Part shown: positions 1-7,010 of the stretch, piece by piece
Numbering within the stretch: the first letter of the stretch is position 1
Layout: each line of letters starts with the position of its first letter
Source: an uncultured Vampirovibrio sp.
GTDB taxonomy: Bacteria > Cyanobacteriota > Vampirovibrionia > Gastranaerophilales > Gastranaerophilaceae
Direction of reading: 5' to 3'
DNA length: 64,000 nucleotides
Assembly: GCA_910584405.1 (NCBI GenBank)
Contig: CAJUAL010000004.1
Span: 53,710 to 117,709 of the forward strand
Translations under genes and position numbers: made by a program
The notes under the pieces: generated by a model
The model's database searches: none
What the model was told of the DNA's origin: nothing
Seen by the model: the letters and a program-made list of their open reading frames with translations, nothing else

Positions 1-33
1 GAGCGCGAAATTCACCTTTCGCGCTCTTGCTTT
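1..33. terminator. Hairpin, possible terminator of a gene left of the window
   Basis: A perfect 10 bp stem (GAGCGCGAAA / TTTCGCGCTC) with a 6 nt loop opens the window and is followed by a weak T-rich stretch. It probably ends a plus-strand gene outside the window; the T-tract is poor, so it may be only a hairpin. Confidence 0.4.
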
Positions 34-53
34 ACCAGTTTTCTGACCAATAA

Positions 54-93
54 AAAATGCGATAAGTATAAAACTTACCGCATTTTTATTTTA
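54..93. terminator. Bidirectional intrinsic terminator after rpsT
   Basis: Stem AATGCGATAAGT / ACTTACCGCATT (one G-T wobble, positions 56-84) has T-runs on both strands. It lies 12 bp beyond the rpsT stop codon and terminates rpsT on the minus strand. Confidence 0.75.
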
Positions 94-105
94 AAAAAGT
101 TTCAA

Positions 106-378
106 TTAAGCGTTAGCTGACACTTTTTTGATAGCAAGAACTAATCTTGATTTTTTTCTTGCAGCTGTATTTTTGTGTAAGATACCTTTAACAACAGCTT
201 TATCACAAAGTTGGTATACTTTTGAAATTGCTGAGTTTAAAGCTTCTTTATCTTCACCTGATGCTAATTCTAATGCTTTTTTAACAGCAGTTTTGATTGA
301 AGATTTGAAAGCAACGTTTCTTACTCTGTTTGCTTCAGCGATTAACACTCTTTTTTTAGCAGATTTAATATTTGCCAT
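106..378 (-). CDS. rpsT: 30S ribosomal protein S20
   Basis: This 90-residue protein is the small-subunit protein S20, which binds 16S rRNA during 30S assembly. The start MANIKSAKKRVLIAEANR and the lysine- and alanine-rich helical composition are characteristic, and the length is normal for the family. The ATG is preceded by AAAGG at a suitable distance. The gene is monocistronic: a promoter (454-482) and a leader hairpin (427-449) lie upstream and a terminator follows directly. It is transcribed divergently from the pilin gene starting at 537. Confidence 0.96.
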   Translation of the reverse strand: MANIKSAKKRVLIAEANRVRNVAFKSSIKTAVKKALELASGEDKEALNSAISKVYQLCDKAVVKGILHKNTAARKKSRLVLAIKKVSANA

Positions 379-426
379 AATTGAATTTACCTTTCATTTT
401 ACTTTGTGCAATTAATGACTTTGCAC

Positions 427-449
427 GTACTCTACGAGGATGTGAGTAC
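427..449 (-). promoter_or_regulatory. rpsT 5' leader hairpin
   Basis: GTACTC (427-432) and GAGTAC (444-449) form a 6 bp stem in the rpsT leader, between the promoter and the start codon. S20 is known to control its own translation in some bacteria; such a role here is inference only. Confidence 0.35.
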
Positions 450-453
450 TTTT

Positions 454-482
454 ATTAAACCCGAAAGAAAATTTTTTTGCAA
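454..482 (-). promoter_or_regulatory. Candidate rpsT promoter
   Basis: Read on the minus strand, TTGCAA (482-477) and TTTAAT (459-454) are separated by 17 bp. The -35 lies only 6 bp from the -35 of the divergent pilin promoter (489-494), so the two promoters are back to back. Confidence 0.5.
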
Positions 483-488
483 GTTATA

Positions 489-517
489 TTGCAAATGTTT
501 AAAAATTTTAATATAAT
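489..517 (+). promoter_or_regulatory. Promoter of the pilin locus at 537
   Basis: TTGCAA (489-494), a 17 bp spacer, then a consensus TATAAT (512-517). A strong Shine-Dalgarno AGGAG (526-530) and an ATG at 537 follow. This fixes 537, not 611, as the primary translation start of the transcript. Confidence 0.7.
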
Positions 518-536
518 GAGGAAAAAGGAGAGAAGG

Positions 537-611
537 ATGAAAAAAGATATTAAAATGCCTAAAATTCAACAAGGGCTTCAAATTTCGGGGGGGGTAACTT
601 TTACGGCTTAG
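537..611 (+). other. 24-codon leader ORF with an 8-G tract, upstream of the pilin frame
   Basis: The ATG at 537 has the strong promoter and Shine-Dalgarno described above. Its frame encodes 24 residues (MKKDIKMPKIQQGLQ..., then ISGGVTFTA) and stops at TAG 609-611. The stop overlaps a GTG at 611 (TAGTG) that opens the pilin frame. A run of eight G (587-594) lies inside. With nine or six G the frames would join, giving a pilin with a long basic leader before the FTLAEV motif. It is therefore either a coupled leader peptide, a slippage switch, or a homopolymer length error in the assembly. Confidence 0.6.
587..594 (+). repeat. Poly-G tract (8 G) in pilin leader
   Basis: Eight consecutive G in an AT-rich context at the exact point where the leader frame and pilin frame diverge. 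Tracts of this kind can change length by slipped-strand mispairing. Confidence 0.8.
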
Positions 612-1327
612 TGCGTAGCGCTTTCACCCTTGCAGAAGTTTTAATTACCCTTGGCATAATCGGAGTCGTTGCAGCTATGACTATTCCAAATCTAACGGCT
701 GCTTGGCAAAAACGACAAACTGTAGTCGGTTTAAAAAAAGTTTATGCTCAATTACAAAATATGGTTAAGTTATCTGAAATTGATAACGGTTCAATGGATG
801 GCTGGGAATTCCCGGATGGAGATCCTGATAAAGAAACCGAATTTCTTAAAAAATATTATTTACCTTACTTATCAGGAGCAACATTAACAACTTATAATAA
901 ATTAAGGCCGCTAATAAGAGCTCAATTTCAACAACAAGGTGCAGCTCAATTAGGAAAAATATATAAAAACCCTATTATTTTAAAAAACGGTACAATTTTA
1001 TCAATATTTACACATGATACGGGGTATGTCTGGCTGTTTGCGGATTTGAACGGTGTAAGCGGTCCTAATCGTGTTGGCAGGGATATTTTTGTATTTCAAG
1101 GAAGGCAAACAAGACCTGACGGAAGGGTCGAAATAGATTTTTGGGGTGGAAATGCTTCATCTCGCGAAGTTTTAATGGCGGATAAGGTGTCAGAAGATGA
1201 CGGGGGTGTGAATAGAAGTGGTTACGCCTGTTCGAAAGATAATACTCACGGTTTTTATGCCCGTTGGTATTGCGGAGCTTTGATAAGAAAAGACGGTTGG
1301 GAAATCAGAAAAGATTATCCTTGGTAG
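611..1327 (+). CDS. Prepilin-like protein, type II secretion/type IV pilin family
   Basis: The protein (238 residues from GTG 611) begins RSAFTLAEVLITLGIIG. This is the class III prepilin signal: a short positive leader, a cleavage and methylation site before F, the conserved glutamate at +5 of the mature chain, and a long hydrophobic helix. A variable domain follows with a D-G-x-K/R-P-N-like segment (VSGPNRVGRDIFVF) seen in other pilins of this window, ending KDYPW. Such proteins are processed by PilD-type peptidase and assembled at the inner membrane. The GTG lacks its own Shine-Dalgarno and overlaps the stop of the leader ORF, so translation probably depends on the ATG at 537, by coupling or by frame restoration at the poly-G tract. 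Confidence 0.8.
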   Translation: MRSAFTLAEVLITLGIIGVVAAMTIPNLTAAWQKRQTVVGLKKVYAQLQNMVKLSEIDNGSMDGWEFPDGDPDKETEFLKKYYLPYLSGATLTTYNKLRPLIRAQFQQQGAAQLGKIYKNPIILKNGTILSIFTHDTGYVWLFADLNGVSGPNRVGRDIFVFQGRQTRPDGRVEIDFWGGNASSREVLMADKVSEDDGGVNRSGYACSKDNTHGFYARWYCGALIRKDGWEIRKDYPW

Positions 1328-1396
1328 TTTTTTAAGTTTTATTGCTATCGGGTTTGCATGTTGCCATGTTTGAAGTAAAATATTATTGGTTACGCC

Positions 1397-1441
1397 AGCC
1401 GGATAGGTTTTGCCCTAGTTTTGCAGATGCAAAATGCGGCT
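1397..1441 (+). promoter_or_regulatory. Structured rpsB leader (three-way junction), possible S2 autoregulatory site
   Basis: An outer stem AGCCG (1397-1401) / CGGCT (1437-1441) encloses two stems, TAGG (1404-1407) / CCTA (1414-1417) and TTTTGCA (1419-1425) / TGCAAAA (1428-1434). It lies 42 nt before rpsB. A candidate promoter (TTGCAT, 16 bp, TAAAAT) is just upstream, so the structure would be in the 5' UTR. Many ribosomal protein operons carry leaders that bind their own product; the assignment to S2 is inference. Confidence 0.45.
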
Positions 1442-1483
1442 CTTAACCCGTAGTACAATACATTAAAACAAAGGAGAAAACCG

Positions 1484-2239
1484 ATGCCAACAGCATCTAT
1501 GATTGAACTTTTAGAAGCAGGTGTACACTTCGGACACCAAACACAAAGATGGAACCCTAAAATGAAACCGTATATTTACGGTGCAAGAAACGGTATCTAT
1601 GTTATTGATTTAAGAAAAACAACCGATTTATTAGATGAAGCTTACAATCTTGTTAGAGATTATGCTGCAAAAGGAAGAAATGTTCTTTTTGTAGGTACTA
1701 AAAAACAAGCTGCTGAAGTTGTAGCTGAAGAAGCTGTTCGTTCAGGCGCTTACTACATCAACAGAAGATGGTTAGGCGGTATGTTAACTAACTTTGAAAC
1801 TATCAGAGGAAGAGTTAACAAATTGAAAGAATTAGAAGAATTCATCAACAACGGTTATGTTGATAAACTTCCTAAAAAAGAAGTTGCTCAACTTAACAGA
1901 CAACTTTCTAAATTGTCTAAAACTTTAGGCGGTATTAAAGATATGCGCGGTCTTCCTGACTTAATCTTCATCGTTGACCAAGCTAAAGAAGAAATCGCTA
2001 TTAAAGAAGCTAATAAATTAGGTATTCCTGTTATTTGTTTAGCTGATACAAACGCAAATCCTGACGGCATTGACCACATTATCCCTGGTAATGACGATGC
2101 TATCAGATCTATTAAGTTAATTACTTCAAAACTTGCTGATGCAGTTTTAGAAGGTAAACAACTTAGAGAAAACAAAGCAAATGAAGCTAAGAAAATTGAA
2201 AAAATCTCAGCTGAAGATGCAGGCGTTACTGAAGCATAA
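1484..2239 (+). CDS. rpsB: 30S ribosomal protein S2
   Basis: The 251-residue product matches S2 from end to end: MIELLEAGVHFGHQTQRWNP near the start, RNGIYVIDLRKT, GTKKQA, RRWLGGMLTNF and the C-terminal GIPVICLADTNANPDGIDHI segment, with normal length. S2 binds late on the 30S head and recruits S1. The start follows AAAGGAG with 7 nt spacing. It is cotranscribed with tsf, the usual bacterial arrangement, with an 82 bp gap that holds a strong hairpin. Confidence 0.97.
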   Translation: MPTASMIELLEAGVHFGHQTQRWNPKMKPYIYGARNGIYVIDLRKTTDLLDEAYNLVRDYAAKGRNVLFVGTKKQAAEVVAEEAVRSGAYYINRRWLGGMLTNFETIRGRVNKLKELEEFINNGYVDKLPKKEVAQLNRQLSKLSKTLGGIKDMRGLPDLIFIVDQAKEEIAIKEANKLGIPVICLADTNANPDGIDHIIPGNDDAIRSIKLITSKLADAVLEGKQLRENKANEAKKIEKISAEDAGVTEA

Positions 2240-2259
2240 GCGATTAAGTTACTAAGTAT

Positions 2260-2295
2260 CTGAGGCACTAAGCAAATTTTTACTTAGTGCCTCAG
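2260..2295 (+). promoter_or_regulatory. Perfect 13 bp hairpin between rpsB and tsf
   Basis: CTGAGGCACTAAG (2260-2272) and its exact complement (2283-2295) with a 10 nt loop. No T-tract follows, so it is more likely an mRNA-stabilising, processing or partial attenuation element than a full terminator, and it may set the S2:EF-Ts ratio. Confidence 0.6.
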
Positions 2296-2321
2296 GCATA
2301 TAAATAAAGGAGAAAGTATAA

Positions 2322-3185
2322 ATGAATATTACAGCACAAATGGTAAAAGAACTTCGTGATAAAACCGGTGCAGGTATGATGGATGCTAAAAAAGCATTGG
2401 TTGAAACTGACGGAGATATGGAAAAAGCTCAAGAAATCCTTCGCCAAAAAGGTATTGCTTCTGCTGAAAAGAAAATGGGCAGAATTGCAGCTGAAGGTAG
2501 AGTTGATTCTTTCGTTTCAGATTCTTGCGGAGCTTTAATCGAAGTTAACTGTGAAACAGATTTCGTTGCTAAAAACGATGATTTCAAAGCTTTAACAGCT
2601 AATATGGCAAAACACGTTGCTGAATTAAATCCTGAAAACGTAGAAGCATTCTTAGCTTCAACTTGCCCTGAATGCGGTAAAGTTATTGAAGATGCTTTGA
2701 AAGAAAAAATTGCTTCTATCGGTGAAAAAATTACTGTAAGAAGATTCGTAAGATACGAAGGAGCTACAGCTTCTTATATTCACAACGGTAAAATCGGTGT
2801 ATTGTTAAGTGCAGATAAAAATGATGCTGAATTATTAAATGACATCTGCTTACACATCGCATCATCAGCTCCTCAATTCGTTTCAAGAGAAGAAATTCCT
2901 CAAGCTGTTATTGATGAAGAAACAAGAATTGAAATGGGTAAAGAAGATTTACAGAAAAAACCTGAAGCAATCAGAGGTAAAATTGTTGAAGGTCGTGTAA
3001 ATAAATTAATGGCTGAAAGATGCTTATTAGAACAACCTTTCGTAAAAGATCCAAACCAAACAATTGCTCAATTGATTGAAGGTAAATTGACTATCAAAGC
3101 TTTCACAAGATATGAATTAGGTGAAGGTCTTGAAAAACGTCAAGATAACTTTGCAGAAGAAGTTATGGCTCAAATGAAAGGCTAA
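2322..3185 (+). CDS. tsf: Translation elongation factor Ts
   Basis: EF-Ts exchanges GDP for GTP on EF-Tu. The N-terminal UBA-like domain shows the family signature (MVKELRDKTGAGMMDAKKAL), followed by the TDFVAKND motif that inserts into EF-Tu and by paired core subdomains, with VNKLMAERCLLEQPFVKD near the end. The length of 287 residues is normal. A Shine-Dalgarno AAAGGAG precedes the ATG. It is the second gene of the rpsB-tsf operon and is closed by a strong terminator at 3204. Confidence 0.97.
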   Translation: MNITAQMVKELRDKTGAGMMDAKKALVETDGDMEKAQEILRQKGIASAEKKMGRIAAEGRVDSFVSDSCGALIEVNCETDFVAKNDDFKALTANMAKHVAELNPENVEAFLASTCPECGKVIEDALKEKIASIGEKITVRRFVRYEGATASYIHNGKIGVLLSADKNDAELLNDICLHIASSAPQFVSREEIPQAVIDEETRIEMGKEDLQKKPEAIRGKIVEGRVNKLMAERCLLEQPFVKDPNQTIAQLIEGKLTIKAFTRYELGEGLEKRQDNFAEEVMAQMKG

Positions 3186-3203
3186 TAATTTTTAAATGTA
3201 TAA

Positions 3204-3240
3204 AAAAGCGGCGCCAAGTTTACTTGGCGCCGCTTTTCTT
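3204..3240 (+). terminator. Intrinsic terminator of rpsB-tsf
   Basis: A 15 bp perfect stem (3204-3218 / 3223-3237; core GCGGCGCCAAG) with a TTTA loop and a T-rich tail. A-runs on the other side make it usable for the convergent minus-strand gene as well. Confidence 0.9.
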
Positions 3241-3242
3241 AT

Positions 3243-3749
3243 TTAAATCTTAATTGAAAACCCGACATTAACACTTGTTGTGTTTTTATTGATTTTGGTT
3301 AAGTCATATCCTTGAACTTCTACAAATACGTTACCATCTCCAAAATCGTATAGTAATCCCGCAAAACATCCTATATTATTTGTAACATCTCCTGTGTTGC
3401 AGTTAACTTTTGAAGCGGCATAAGGTGTTGCGTAGGCTTTTGCATTATCCCCAAGCGGAATATTTATTGTACAAGGCTGTACTCTGAATTGAACTGATTG
3501 TGAGTCTTCTCCGACATTTCCTCTTATTCTGAATCCGCCGGAAAACGGATTGTTGCCATATGACATAGAACCTTTTACGTCAAAAATTCCGCTTGCCGGT
3601 TTTCCGTCAAACGTCATTCCTAAACCTGCGTAAGCACCAAGGCTGCCGTTGCCAACTTTGTAGCTGTTATCAACGCCTACTGTTGTAAAATTTGTTCCGT
3701 CAAGTTGTATAAATGTTGAACCTGATACTTTTGTTATCGGTGTTGGCAT
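3243..3749 (-). CDS. Hypothetical protein, predicted beta-rich
   Basis: I do not recognise this 168-residue protein. The chosen start is MPTPITKVSGSTF, because AAAAAGGGG lies just before it; a longer reading of 188 residues would place the Shine-Dalgarno inside the gene. The sequence has no signal peptide or membrane helix. It alternates short polar and hydrophobic strands rich in Gly, Asn and Thr, ending SVNVGFSIKI, which suggests a beta-sandwich or small barrel. A 13-mer promoter-like motif lies 28 nt upstream of the ATG and is shared with the gene at 17058-17498. Confidence 0.6.
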   Translation of the reverse strand: MPTPITKVSGSTFIQLDGTNFTTVGVDNSYKVGNGSLGAYAGLGMTFDGKPASGIFDVKGSMSYGNNPFSGGFRIRGNVGEDSQSVQFRVQPCTINIPLGDNAKAYATPYAASKVNCNTGDVTNNIGCFAGLLYDFGDGNVFVEVQGYDLTKINKNTTSVNVGFSIKI

Positions 3750-3776
3750 AAATTTCCCCTTTTTATATCCTCTATA

Positions 3777-3789
3777 TATATAAAGTATT
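3777..3789 (-). promoter_or_regulatory. Repeated 13-mer motif upstream of start 3749
   Basis: TATATAAAGTATT on the plus strand (AATACTTTATATA in the gene's direction) occurs identically at 17525-17537 and 13649-13661. Its near edge is 28 nt from the ATG here and 27 nt at 17498. The constant distance suggests a promoter or operator. Confidence 0.5.
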
Positions 3790-3894
3790 TTTGTGAGGAA
3801 AAATTGCATAAATAAAATAGGTAAAGTTACAATTTGTAACTTTACCTGATTTATGTTTTTTAGAAAATTTTGTCATTCTAACTGATGCCCTAAG

Positions 3895-3993
3895 CGTCAT
3901 CCTGAACTTGATTCAGGATCTATCAATGCAAATATTTACCCCTTACGGGAAGAATCAACATTGACAGATTCCGTGTCGCGGCACGGAATGACG
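3895..3993. repeat. Dispersed palindromic repeat, copy 1
   Basis: A 99 bp element bounded by CGTCAT / ATGACG. It has a left hairpin (CCTGAA / TTCAGG), a central CCCTTACGGG segment, the phrase AACATTGACAGATTCCG, and a right hairpin (TTCCGTG / CACGGAA). A further partial terminus (GTCATTCTAAC) lies at about 3872. Related copies are at 5865, 9801 and 60936. Confidence 0.8.
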
Positions 3994-4014
3994 AAAACAT
4001 CTGTTATTTATCCT

Positions 4015-5742
4015 TTATTCTCCAAGCAGTTTATCTGCAAGTTCTGTTTCAAGTGTACCGTTCAGGGCTTTTGAAACTTTTTGAAGTTTCTTTGCGATAA
4101 TTTCCATATTATCTGTCCAAACAAAGTTATCAAGAACGTATTGCTCTGCCTTATTGAAATCTCCGTCGATTTGGATTCGGATAATTTCTGATAGCATTTT
4201 TTGAGCTATTGGTACAACTTTATCGATATTTACGTGAATTTTACCGTCTTTTGTAATATCGTATGCACCGCGTTCTGAGAAGTATTTGTTCTGCATAACC
4301 GTACGTACTCGGTGAGCTTGAGATAGCGTCGGTTTTGATTTTAAGAAGTTATCAGCAATTGTTGTTACAATAATTTGTAATCTTTGTTCAGGAGTGTACA
4401 TTCCTACATCTGTTAACAGGTCAACAAATGCTAATGCGCCCATATCGGCTTTGTTTTCTTCTATGATATTTCTGTATTTACCCAGTTTTTCGCTTCCTTC
4501 TTTTGGTCCGAGTGAGTGAGCGTTTTCGTGCCCGATTGTGAACCAGTGGTCGGCTTCATCAAGATAATATTGGTGCTGTTCTTTATCTAAGATTGCATCA
4601 AGTCTTTCTTGTAATTTCTTTTTATCACTTATAAATCTTATTTGTCTGTGGTAAACATTACGTCTTCCGCCGCCGATTGTAAGTGATAGTTTATCGGAAT
4701 TAGGGAGGTTTTCGGCTAAGGTTATTCCGCCTCTGTATTCTCCGACATCACCAGATGCCATAACCATATCAACGTCAACCATTGTTTGTTCGCTGTCGGC
4801 TTCTGCGGAGATTGTTTGGACGTATTCTCTGTTATATGGCATATTTTCGGCAAGTAAAGGCAGATATTTTTTTATTGCCATAAGTGCTTGTGTGCCTTCT
4901 TTATTTATAATCCCGACTCTTCCGCCTAAAAAGTCTTTTGGTATCGGTGTAATTCCGTGTTCTTTTAACAAGTTTGAAAGTTCTTCGTTTTCAACAATTG
5001 TACCTGTCATTTCATCTTCGTAATTTTCACGGGTTATGGTAAATTCAAGCGGTGTATCTTGAAGTGTTGCCCATTTTTTATCGGCAAAAGCGTCAAGCAT
5101 AGGGTCTGCTGTTCTTAGGGCTTTTGCTTGAAGAATCAGGTATTCGTTAAAGTCGGTATTTGTTGAAAATTTTGCGGCAAGTTCAAGTTCATCAGCCATT
5201 TTGGCAAAATCTTCCTGAAAATAATCTATATAATCTATTCCTGCTAAGTCTTCCGCTGCTCTTACAACAACGGAACGCTGGGTTAAAATAGCTTTAACCT
5301 CATCAACTTTGCCTTCTTTTATCATTCTGATTAAAACTTTATGAAACTCTTCTTTTGATAAATCTTCAGGATAAACTCCTTTTCCCGGTTTTTCTTCAAT
5401 ATCTTTAATTAGTCTTATAGGATTTGACATTGTATCAATTGCATTGATACCTTTTTGCGCATCAAATAAAATTTTTGTAAGTTCAGCTTGTTTGTTTCCT
5501 TTTTTAATCTCTTCTTCCAAAAACTTTTTAACTGGGAGGTTATGTTTACAATCAAGCTGCATATTTATTTTTTCTAAAATCGCTGCGGCTTTTACAAGGT
5601 GTTTTAGTGCTAATTGATCTCCTTCTTTTAGTGATAAATATTCGGGCGCGTCAGCTTTTAGAAATTTTTTAGTTATAAGATAATCTTTATGAGTTCTTTG
5701 TTTTAACTCGTCCATTGGCAGGTTTAATTCAAATGTTTCCAT
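4015..5742 (-). CDS. Putative zinc metallopeptidase, distantly M49 (dipeptidyl peptidase III)-like
   Basis: The 575-residue protein carries H405-E406-N-A-H409 followed by E428-E429-N-K-A-D433. The spacing and the second motif resemble the zinc site of the M49 family (HELLGH then EECRAE), but the first motif is a plain HEXXH. There is no signal peptide, so it is probably cytosolic and may act on peptides. The start is ATG 5742, 9 nt after AAGGAG; an in-frame TTG 6 nt upstream is too close to the Shine-Dalgarno. It appears monocistronic, between dispersed-repeat copies 1 and 2. Another zinc-hydrolase family is possible. Confidence 0.6.
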   Translation of the reverse strand: METFELNLPMDELKQRTHKDYLITKKFLKADAPEYLSLKEGDQLALKHLVKAAAILEKINMQLDCKHNLPVKKFLEEEIKKGNKQAELTKILFDAQKGINAIDTMSNPIRLIKDIEEKPGKGVYPEDLSKEEFHKVLIRMIKEGKVDEVKAILTQRSVVVRAAEDLAGIDYIDYFQEDFAKMADELELAAKFSTNTDFNEYLILQAKALRTADPMLDAFADKKWATLQDTPLEFTITRENYEDEMTGTIVENEELSNLLKEHGITPIPKDFLGGRVGIINKEGTQALMAIKKYLPLLAENMPYNREYVQTISAEADSEQTMVDVDMVMASGDVGEYRGGITLAENLPNSDKLSLTIGGGRRNVYHRQIRFISDKKKLQERLDAILDKEQHQYYLDEADHWFTIGHENAHSLGPKEGSEKLGKYRNIIEENKADMGALAFVDLLTDVGMYTPEQRLQIIVTTIADNFLKSKPTLSQAHRVRTVMQNKYFSERGAYDITKDGKIHVNIDKVVPIAQKMLSEIIRIQIDGDFNKAEQYVLDNFVWTDNMEIIAKKLQKVSKALNGTLETELADKLLGE

Positions 5743-5864
5743 TATCAAGCTCTCCTTTTGTTTTTTATATAAAGATTATATCATTTTTTAGGCTATTATT
5801 CAAATAATATATTGCAATCCATTAAAATTTTGATATAATGCTCTTCTTCTGTCAACAAATTTAA

Positions 5865-5961
5865 CGTCATTCCGGATTTGTTCCGGAATCTATCCATGTT
5901 AATTAATTTCCCTTGCAAGATAAAACATACATTGATAGATTCTGACTTCCGTTAGAATGAC
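5865..5961. repeat. Dispersed palindromic repeat, copy 2
   Basis: CGTCATTCCGGA start with hairpin TTCCGGA / TCCGGAA, a divergent centre, ACATTGATAGATTCTG and a terminal GTTAGAATGAC. The layout matches copies 1 and 3 while both hairpins have changed bases yet keep pairing. It ends exactly where a pilin remnant begins. Confidence 0.75.
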
Positions 5962-6087
5962 TGGGGTAAAAAAGTAGCTTTTACACTGGCTGAAGTATTA
6001 ATTGCCTGAAATGTTGAAAATCTGTTTTGGATGTTTAAATCCGCGAACAATTATAAAGAGTCAGAAGGTAAATTCTTCAGAGTTTAA
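5961..6087 (+). pseudogene. Prepilin gene remnant
   Basis: In one frame the sequence reads GKKVAFTLAEVLIA followed by a TGA, then about 25 further codons to a TAA at about 6085. The first part is the prepilin leader and processing site seen in the intact pilin genes here; the hydrophobic helix and body are gone. There is no Shine-Dalgarno. It abuts repeat copy 2 and runs into the 3' end of pdxA, so the original gene was probably cut down by repeat-associated deletion. Confidence 0.6.
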
Positions 6088-7004
6088 TGTAAAATGGTAG
6101 CTTTTATTGCTTCAATCATACCGGAAGGGTCTGCGATATTTTTGCCTGCAATATCAAAAGCTGTGCCATGTCCGGGGGAAGTTCTTATTATATCTAAACC
6201 TATTGTCATATTGACTGTTTTGTCGCCTGCGACTGTTTTTATCGGGATTAAGCCTTGGTCGTGGTAGTTTGCGATGTAGCAGTCATATTCATCATTTGTA
6301 TTTTGATAATAATGTTTTGCTGCTTTTACAAAAAGTGTATCCGCAGGAAGTGGCATTGTTATATTTATCCCTTCTGTTTGTAATTCTTTAACCGCAGGGA
6401 TAAGAATATCAATTTCTTCAGAACCTAAGATTCCGTCTTCGCCCGAATGCGGGTTAAATCCGCAAAGTGCAAATTTCGGGTTTTCTATATTAAATTGTGT
6501 GCGGAAAGTTTTTACGAGGTTTTTAACTTTTGTTTTGACAATTTCTTTGGTTAAATTGATTTCTTTTAGAGCGCAATGGCGTGTTAATAGAAGTACTCTA
6601 AAATTATTTGCAACAAAAAGCATTTCGGCAAGCTGATTGTCGTGAGCTAAAAAGTGTTGTAAAACTTCGGTTTGTCCGTTAAAAATGTGTCCTGCCAAAT
6701 GTAGTGCATTTTTAGCAACCGGCGCTGTAACTATTGCTTTTGGACGGATTTCACAAACCTTTTTGAGCGATAAAAAAGAAAATTCACCCGCTTCTTTTGT
6801 AACCTCTCCTGCTTTAATTTCAGCATCATACGGAATTTCAATTATTTCGTAATCTTTATCCAGTTTTCCGTAATAATTTAGGATTTTTTTATTTGAAATA
6901 AGCACAACTTTATCTTGCGGAAGATTAAGACATTTGAGTGCTTTTATCGTGATTTCGGCGCCTATACCGTTTGGATCGCCTGTTGTTATTGCAATTTTAT
7001 CCAT
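6084..7004 (-). CDS. pdxA: PdxA-family 4-phospho-acid dehydrogenase (PdxA or PdxA2)
   Basis: The 306-residue protein is of the PdxA family: MDKIAITTGDPNGIGAE at the start, TAPVAKNALH, the metal-binding histidine in the NYHDQGLIPIKT segment, and HGTAFDIAGKNIADPSGM near the end. PdxA oxidises 4-phosphohydroxy-L-threonine in vitamin B6 synthesis. PdxA2 paralogues act on D-threonate or erythronate 4-phosphates and are typically encoded beside a DUF1537 kinase, which is exactly the neighbour here (gap 6 bp). The name pdxA is therefore a family call; a catabolic role is at least as likely. Confidence 0.85.
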   Translation of the reverse strand: MDKIAITTGDPNGIGAEITIKALKCLNLPQDKVVLISNKKILNYYGKLDKDYEIIEIPYDAEIKAGEVTKEAGEFSFLSLKKVCEIRPKAIVTAPVAKNALHLAGHIFNGQTEVLQHFLAHDNQLAEMLFVANNFRVLLLTRHCALKEINLTKEIVKTKVKNLVKTFRTQFNIENPKFALCGFNPHSGEDGILGSEEIDILIPAVKELQTEGINITMPLPADTLFVKAAKHYYQNTNDEYDCYIANYHDQGLIPIKTVAGDKTVNMTIGLDIIRTSPGHGTAFDIAGKNIADPSGMIEAIKATILH

Positions 7005-7010
7005 AAGAAT

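Noticed and set aside
2260..2295. Full transcription terminator between rpsB and tsf
   Set aside because: The stem is perfect but no T-run follows, and tsf has no convincing promoter after it, so readthrough is needed.
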